Made by a program: the position numbers and the translations under genes. A stretch of 64,000 nucleotides of DNA from assembly GCA_039881045.1 (NCBI GenBank), contig JAYWVB010000019.1, positions 124,001 to 188,000 of the forward strand. Direction: 5' to 3'. Below are positions 57,965 to 64,000 of the stretch, in pieces. This stretch comes from Chaetomium olivaceum (lineage: Eukaryota; Ascomycota; Sordariomycetes; Sordariales; Chaetomiaceae). Every line of letters begins with the position of its first letter. Positions within the stretch are counted from its first letter, which is position 1. Under the pieces are notes generated by a model, which made no database searches, had not been told where the DNA came from, and worked only from the letters and a program-made list of their open reading frames with translations.

Positions 57965-59217
57965 CTAAATGCCAAACACCATCTTTAGCCTCTCATACGT
58001 GTAAAACGCCGCCGCCGCCATCGGTATCACCTTGGCATAGCCAATGGTCAATCCCACAAAGAAACCCCGGAAGCCACGCTCGCGCATGATCAGCCTCGCC
58101 GTCTCGCCAATCCGCATCCGGTGGCCGTCGCCAACCGCACCGCCGACCTGCATCCGCCTCCTGATCACCTCTAGCGGGTACGACGCCGTCTGCGACACCA
58201 TCCCCGCGACGCCGCCCGCAAGCAACTCGGCCCAGTAACGGAGCGGCGCCGGCTTGCCCGCCGGGTGGTTTTCCGGCTTGGGCAGCGTCGTGTACTGAGC
58301 GATCTCGGGGAGCCGGAGTAGATCGCCCGCGGTATCGTGCGTGAGGAAGGACATGCCGGCGTACGGGAGCATGCCGAGGAGTGTCGGGGAGAAGCCGCGG
58401 TAGAAGTTGATGAGCCCGGATGTTTGCGCCACTGCCGGCACCGCCGCTGCGACGGCGGCGGTCGCACCCCGAACCGCTGAAACAGACGCACCAGCGGATT
58501 CGGCTGCGGTCACTGCTGATTTCCGTAATTGCCCTTCGTGGTATATTTGCTTGCATATTGACCGTAGTGACGACCGCCCCTCCTTCTTTGTTTCGAACGC
58601 AAGCCGTACTCGGACGACTTCTAAGGGGTAGGTGAAGAAGACCGATGTGACACCCGCCATAGCACCGCTGATGAGCCGCCGGAACGGCGTCTCCTTGTCC
58701 TTATGAGGAATAACAACGGCGCGGATCTGTTCGTACGCAACGAACTTGATCGCCGCGTACGGAAATATCCTCAACAAGGTAGCCGAGTGCCCTCTGAATA
58801 ACCCAACCGGTCCGTCTTGGAAATAAATCTCCTTCATGGCGCCCCCAACGCCATACCATGACCCCGTATATTTTACAAAGTGCGGGTTGTGAGACTGGAA
58901 CAGGATCTTGACTCGATCGAGCGGCGCGACAATCGTCTTGGCCTGCACAAGAAGGTCAGTAACTCGAACGGAACAAAGCGCGCCCAGTGGGCGAGACCAC
59001 GTACCGCGCAACCGGCCATGCCTCCCGCAATGCCGGACCTCCAGACATAATCGAAGCTTCGCTTATCCTTGGCCGTCTTGCGCGGGACTTGCGCCTCGTC
59101 GTCTGTCGGGCAGACGGCGGGCTCTTTCACCGAGGCTACCGGTGGCCGGGGCACATCGGCGGCGCTTTTCGGTCGGTGCGAGGGCAGGACCCCCGGCATG
59201 GAGGCATGGGCACTCAT
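57965..59217 (-). CDS. leu5: mitochondrial carrier, LEU5/SLC25A16-42 type (CoA)
   Basis: Inner-membrane solute carrier needed to accumulate coenzyme A in mitochondria (LEU5 in yeast). Exons 59006-59217 (approx.) and 57965-58942, with a 62-nt intron GTACGT...GTGCAG, giving about 396 residues. Three carrier repeats with Px(D/E)xx(K/R) signatures: APLDRVKILFQSHNPHF, FFTYPLEVVRVRLAFET and QTASYPLEVIRRRMQVGG. Family-specific parts are LFRGHSATLLRIFPYAAIKF, IPHKDKETPFRRLISG and NFYRGFSPTLLGMLPYAG with MSFLTHDTAGD. An alanine-rich insert between repeats 2 and 3 is usual in sordariomycete copies as far as I recall. No frame break. Confidence 0.9.
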
Positions 59218-60023
59218 GAGCGCCGGGGGAATTCCCTCTCCGGGAGGCCTGCGATCCGCCGTTGGGAGCGAGTGATGTTCAGACGAGTCGAATCGGTGTG
59301 AGCGGCGCGCTACGGGCGCATCACGCAGGGATTGAGTCGGTGTGTCGATCTTGTCGGTATGAGGAAATGGAGGTTGAATGTGCTGAATGCGCTATTCAGG
59401 TCGTTGTCGTCGTCGAATGCGTGAAAATGGCCGGTGTGGGTTGTGAAAGAGATGGAGATAAGAGAGTCAAAATTCCGGAAACACAACCCCGAAACGTCAT
59501 TTCTGGCCGCTCGAAAGCGAGCTTTTAGCGGTCGCCCGGTCCCCGCCTCCACAAGCCGAGGATTACCGATCGCCCGGCTGACCTGTGCAGCCCTGGAGTG
59601 CCGAGCGTGACTGTTAACATGGAAACCACCCTCACGGTTTCGTCGCATTTGGAGGTCGGTAGTTATTACTTTTTGATTATTTTGGATGTTTGAAATACAT
59701 ACTTTGTCACTTCTTCTGTTCTTAATCCTCATTCACAACGAAGATCCTTTTCGTATCATCTTTTTACATCTTTTTTCTCTCCTCTCTTTCCATTTTACTG
59801 ATGGCAGAAGGGGTCTGCCAAGCTTTGGCCTGGAAATAAAAGCGGCCAACCAAGGCTCACGCGACCCTTCGGGACCCATATTTTCGGCCGTTAACCAGTC
59901 CCTTGGCATGCTTGTTCCTGGAATCCATCCTGTCCTCAGATTCTGTGCCTTTCTGCAGCAGGCGGGTCGTTCCAGATCGAAACAGACCCGACCGACCGAC
60001 CGACCCAGAAGGCCGCCGATTAG
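59218..60023. promoter_or_regulatory. divergent promoter of carrier and METTL4 genes
   Basis: An 806-bp interval between divergent starts. It contains a T/C-rich tract at 59758-59800 and a GACC repeat (ACCCGACCGACCGACCGACCC, about 59985-60006) right before the METTL4 ATG. No specific site recognised. Confidence 0.45.
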
Positions 60024-61376
60024 ATGACCCCTTCCAAATCCAGATCCAGTATACTCTGGCAAAACGACCGCAAGACAGTGGTCTTACTTGACCTCCCACG
60101 GTCAATTGAGGAAGCACAAGTCCCTTCCAGTCAGCTGACTCCCGGCAATGGTGACCCCCCAATCAAGCTCCGCAGGCTAGTCTCGGCATTGGCCCCGGCA
60201 TGCCCCTTCCCGACCCCGGAGCCCAAGAAGGCGGGCGGATCCGAACCGCCGACCGCGTCGCCATCGGCGCAAGTGGCTGAGTTGATGACCCAAGCGGCGG
60301 TCGAATCCGCCCTGGAAGAAATCAATGCGTCATATGACGGGCCCTGGTGTCTGCCACGGGTTTTGACAAACCCAGCCGCCCAGAAACCGCCCCAAGCAAG
60401 CCTACGTGCCACTCCCCCAGTAACAGCAGCAGGAGGAGCAACATCAGAAAACAACAACCCCCCGACTAACAACCACAACCCCCTATCAACCCTTTCCCTC
60501 TCAGACTACCACCTCCCCCCCAACGCCCACCCCGTCCCGTTCACAATCCCCTCAACACCACCACCACCCACAACCACACCCACAACCACAACCACCACTT
60601 CAACTCAACACCAACCCGAACCCTGCCCCCTCACAACCGCCACCTCCCCCCATCACTTCGACCTCATCCTCCTCGACCCGCCCTGGCCCAACCGTTCCGC
60701 TAAGCGCAAGCGCCGCGGCCGCGGCACCACCGCCACCGGCGCCTACCACACCGCCACCGACCGACCCGCGGTGCGTGCCCTGCTGCACCGCGTGCCTGTC
60801 GCGTCGCGCCTGAAGCCGGGCGGGCTGGTCGGGGTGTGGGTTACGAATAGGGGGCGGTTTAGGGAGTTGTTGACTGGCGGTGGTTCTGGGGGTGGTGGTT
60901 CGGGGGGTAGGGGAGGGAATGGTGTTGGGGGGGTGTTTGCGGCGTGGGGGGTGGAGGTCGTCGGGGAATGGACGTGGTTGAAGGTGACGAGTCGGGGGGA
61001 GCCGGTGGTGGCGGTGGACTCGGAGTGGAGGAGGCCGTGGGAGAGGTTGGTTATTGGGCGGAAGAGGGGTGGTGGGAGTGGGAGTGGGAGTGGTACTGGC
61101 CCGGTGGAGGGCAAGGTGATTGTTGCGGTGCCGGATGTGCATTCGCGGAAACCGAACCTGAGGGGTCTTTTCGAGGAGCTGTTGCCGGAGCGGTATGAGG
61201 CGCTGGAGGTGTTTGCGAGGAATCTGACGGCTGGCTGGTGGGCTTGGGGGGATGAGGTTCTGTTGTTTCAGAGGAAGGAGTGCTGGGTCGAAGATGATGA
61301 GGGAGAGATGGGAGGCATTGATGAGGCCATCAGTGAAGGCAACGATAAGGCAGACGGTGAGGATGCTGGGGCATGA
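60024..61376 (+). CDS. MT-A70 family methyltransferase, METTL4-like
   Basis: Putative adenine N6-methyltransferase of the METTL4 clade, which methylates DNA adenine or the 2'-O-methyladenosine of U2 snRNA depending on the organism. A single exon of 450 codons starting MTPSKSRSSILWQNDRKTVV. The catalytic motif DPPW is in FDLILLDPPWPNRSAKRK; the RLKPGGLVGVWVTNR and AVPDVHSRKPNLRGLFEELL blocks are typical of the family, with the latter near the SAM and target-binding face. A threonine/proline/asparagine-rich linker (about 60420-60640) and a glycine-rich insert (about 60880-60940) interrupt the fold. No frame break. Its acidic tail ends DKADGEDAGA. Confidence 0.85.
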   Translation: MTPSKSRSSILWQNDRKTVVLLDLPRSIEEAQVPSSQLTPGNGDPPIKLRRLVSALAPACPFPTPEPKKAGGSEPPTASPSAQVAELMTQAAVESALEEINASYDGPWCLPRVLTNPAAQKPPQASLRATPPVTAAGGATSENNNPPTNNHNPLSTLSLSDYHLPPNAHPVPFTIPSTPPPPTTTPTTTTTTSTQHQPEPCPLTTATSPHHFDLILLDPPWPNRSAKRKRRGRGTTATGAYHTATDRPAVRALLHRVPVASRLKPGGLVGVWVTNRGRFRELLTGGGSGGGGSGGRGGNGVGGVFAAWGVEVVGEWTWLKVTSRGEPVVAVDSEWRRPWERLVIGRKRGGGSGSGSGTGPVEGKVIVAVPDVHSRKPNLRGLFEELLPERYEALEVFARNLTAGWWAWGDEVLLFQRKECWVEDDEGEMGGIDEAISEGNDKADGEDAGA

Positions 61377-61533
61377 TCGTAATCGTACATCCATCGTAAG
61401 CTACCTTACGCCTCATGTGCATGGTATATTACATCCCACCGGCGCTTTGTTTTTTTCACGCCATGGTCTCTATCGTAACAGCATCGCACCGGAAGTCTCC
61501 GTTCCTTCTTCCCACCAACTCCCCCTTCATATC

Positions 61534-62193
61534 TCATACCTTGACGTCGGCGTCCACCTCAGTCCACTCATCATCATTGTTCTTGTTGTTCTTCCATTCC
61601 CCGCGCTCCGCAATCTCGGCCGCCTGTTTCTTCAACATCACCCGATCTTCCGGCGTCTCGCCCCTAGCCCGCAAGGGGATCGTCATCGCGTTTGTTCGCT
61701 GTTGTATTTGAGCCTCCCTCTCCTTCGCCAGCCGCTTGTACACCTTGTGGTCGAAGTCCTCGAGCTCCGAGTCTTGGGGCTTCTCCGGCCAGACGAACGG
61801 CTTCAAGAGCTCGACGATCATCATCTTTTGCGAGCGCGGCCGGTACACCCTGCCCACGTTGCCGAACTTTTGCCTAGGAGCCGGCTGGTTGATGAACGAG
61901 CGCACCGAGGTCACCTCGACATTGTAGGCGTGGTAGAGGTAGTCGCGGAGGTCGAATTTGTTGAAGTTCAGCGGCACGACGAACGTCGCCAGGTTTGGCG
62001 GCTGCTTGTCCTTGGGGCGGATGAAGGCAATGACGTGATTTGGTCTGAATTGAAGAGTTGGAATCAGTATACGGCAGCAGCAGGTAGGTGGGAGTAAGAG
62101 ATTCCCCTCCTACAGGAAGATTTGCTTGTTGCCGAATTTGCGAGGGAGCTGTTTGGTAACCGTCTCAGCGGCCGCCGCTAACGGTGTCGTCAT
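61534..62193 (-). CDS. mrp20: mitochondrial ribosomal protein uL23m (MRP20)
   Basis: Large-subunit mitoribosome protein near the exit tunnel. Exon 1 (62114-62193) starts MTTPLAAAAETVTKQLPRKF; after a 69-nt intron (GTAGGA...TTCAG) exon 2 (61534-62044) continues PNHVIAFIRPKDKQPP, NLATFVVPLNFNKFDLRDYL and YHAYNVEVTSVRSFINQP, ending in an acidic WTEVDADVKV tail. The total is 196 residues. The joint is in phase and family-like. The gene is convergent with the METTL4 gene, 157 bp apart. Confidence 0.9.
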
Positions 62194-62644
62194 GATTAGA
62201 ATCTGGGGGCGCGATCGGACAATCCGGGACGTCGGCGTTGGGCGAGGGTCGGGAAGCTGTTTATTCACCAAGCCTAGGTCGGCACGGTCACGATCGGGAG
62301 CCGAGTCGCAGTCTGGATATTTTCAGTGCCGGAGGATATACCGGGCCGTTACAGGTGGCAGCCCTGGCAAGCAGCGCCAAGGTGCCTGCCCCGCCTTCCA
62401 ACCAAGCCCTGTCTGGTGTGGAGACTGTGGTGACGAGTTAGCGTACTTGGTATTTTGCACATCTGGAGCTCATCACAGACCACCATCCGTGTATTTACAT
62501 AGTAGATGTCACATGAGAACTCGAAAGACTGGCAATTATAACCATTGACATTCCATGTTCCCAAGGTACCGAGTTGTAACCGAATCCCAGCCAATTCAAC
62601 CGCTACACGACACCTTGTCGTGAGCTTAACGCCACGCTAATATT
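62194..62644. other. intergenic region
   Basis: Between the uL23m start and the DJ-1/PfpI stop; nothing recognised. Confidence 0.5.
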
Positions 62645-63735
62645 TTACACATCAAGACCGTCCACAACGACGCCCTTGGTCCAGGTCAGCTGCATGACAC
62701 GGGCAACCTCGTTCGCGGATTCCTCCGACACCAGGATGCTAGCCAGATACAGAGTCGCATCCATGCCGGCCGCCACTCCCCCGCTGGTGATGACACGGAG
62801 GCCACCTAGGCGCATCGCGGCGCGGCGGGCAATCGACTCCCTACGCGACGCGCCCTTGAATGACATCGAACCCTTTCTAGAGCGGTGTCAGCTACTTGTG
62901 TGTGCGAACCACTCGACTCCTAGGGAAACTTACCGGGCATTAGACGGGCGCCTACCAGCATCCGACTTGCGCCGAATGTAGGGGTTCTCGTCCTCGTCTC
63001 CGAGCTCAAAGCGCAGGTTGTTCACCACATAGCGGGCCTCCTCCATGACGTCGGTATGCTCGCCCAGGAGGCGGACAACCGCGTGGCTGCACAAGTTCTC
63101 GAATTTGGTGATTTCGTCTGGGTGCGTCGTGGCACCAAGACCAGAGAGGATGCCCTGATGAGCCAGGAAGTGGGACCCGGTGCAGATAGAAAGCAGTGTG
63201 CGCTCACGGCTCGGGTCGTTCTTCTGGAGCTCTGCATAGGCCGAGATGAGGTCGAGAGGCTCAGCCTTCTGCTTTATAATCTCGTCCGCGTTACCGCCGA
63301 CAACGACGAGGACATCGAAGTCATTAAGGCGCTCGTAGGCCTCTTTCCAGGTAGCCTGGGAGCCGATGATGACGCCCTGCTCCGAGAGCACCGTGGGCTC
63401 GCCGGAAGCAATGGTGATTTCGAAGGCCTTGGAGGCTGTTGGCAAAGACGTGTCAGCATTGTAGACATTTCGAAGCATCATGCCTTGAAAGGTTTCTTGG
63501 GCATTGTTCTCCTGCACCATCAGGCATTGACTGCCGAGCTTGGCTGGAACCGAGGGGGAGGTGCGGGGTTGGTAACAAAGACGCGTTGTGGTCACTCACT
63601 GGGGTCCTTCGCATCGTGCAGGCAGGAAGTCAGGACTTCGACGGGCCCTGCAAAGTCCAGGAGGTTGAACTTGGGATGCAGGGCAAAGAGCACCTCAATT
63701 GGCTCATCTGCCACTGCGGACGTCTTACTGGCCAT
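62645..63735 (-). CDS. DJ-1/PfpI family protein, isonitrile-hydratase-like
   Basis: A 289-residue class I glutamine amidotransferase-like protein. Exons 63600-63735, 62934-63435 and 62645-62876, with in-phase joints (AKDP-TSKAFEITIAS and PSNAR-KGSMSFKG). It starts MASKTSAVADEPIEVLFALH and has LLDFAGPVEVL, the usual first strand and acidic residue of the PfpI_2 group, LVVVGGNADEII, and the nucleophile elbow SICTGSHFLAHQGIL with the reactive cysteine. A basic RKSDAGRRPSNAR loop precedes GLRVITSGGVAAGMDATLYL, the typical C-terminal helix with SGG. Isonitrile hydratase activity is only one possibility; related fungal proteins are mostly unstudied. No frame break. Confidence 0.85.
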
Positions 63736-64000
63736 CTTTGGCAACCTGTATTGTGATATCGGAATGTGAGGGGGAGAGTGGTCTGATGACGTCTGTTCTC
63801 GAGATGAAACGAGATGTAAGTCAACTAGTCTTTACTGTATGGTTCAGTAAGAGACTATTCGTAGCTCGCTAGAATGCGAACAAAATAGAGCTGAGCTTGG
63901 GAGACGATGGATGGAAGAGTGTGAGAAATCGGGATGTGTGCCCAACTCTTTTCGAAAGGGATACAAGCTCGTTTTGTGTCCCGACGCTCACTGGAGGAGG
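63736..64000. promoter_or_regulatory. 5' flank of DJ-1/PfpI gene
   Basis: Upstream sequence running to the window edge; nothing specific recognised. Confidence 0.4.

Noticed and set aside
1..64000. CRISPR arrays, rDNA operon or bacterial features
   Set aside because: No regularly spaced repeats, and the gene content and introns are plainly fungal nuclear.

Overview
The window is nuclear DNA of a filamentous ascomycete, most likely a sordariomycete in or near the Sordariales. The evidence is short GT-AG introns (about 50-70 nt), GC-rich exons, long AT-richer intergenic stretches, scattered single 5S rRNA genes with an upstream TATA-like box, and proteins of fungal-only families (FlbA-type RGS protein, PHO84-type phosphate symporter, PNP-NLR, DUF7053). 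The species cannot be named from the sequence.

Layout. 1-4130: no supportable gene. 4131-6068: MFS transporter. 7924-11345: Zn(II)2Cys6 regulator of the PPR1/UaY/PCO-1 type. 11860-11978: 5S rRNA gene. 12470-14400 (-): phosphate symporter, with a CACGTGGG element about 0.5 kb upstream. 16709-17973 (-) and 18345-20142 (+): HGH1 and ENP1, divergent. 20995-22288: CDC73. 22745-23529 (-): Arg/Gly-rich protein. 25244-26145: solitary kinase-like protein. 26146-31826: gene-poor. 31827-34107: FlbA.

35-52 kb looks like an accessory, defence- or recognition-type region. It holds a GPI-type secreted protein, a STAND-like protein with a degenerate P-loop that is divergent from an AAA+ ATPase, a small secreted protein, a second 5S gene plus a 5S remnant, an intact 1,529-residue PNP-NB-ARC-TPR receptor fused in frame to a complete alpha-arrestin, a MITE-like element in its promoter, and a DUF7053 protein. 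53-64 kb returns to housekeeping genes: ORC4 (with PHD finger and AT-hook), a hotdog thioesterase, a LEU5-type mitochondrial carrier, a METTL4-type MT-A70 methyltransferase, mitochondrial uL23 and a DJ-1/PfpI protein.

Two points matter when reading the annotation. First, many genes carry one-base frame breaks, often GGGG shortened to GGG, including the essential ENP1 and the core CDC73. I read most of these as assembly errors, not decay, so several coding features below are joined across breaks. Second, the receptor-arrestin fusion is the strongest candidate for something new: all five exons join in phase with no stop and no frameshift, and the fusion junction lies inside one uninterrupted exon.
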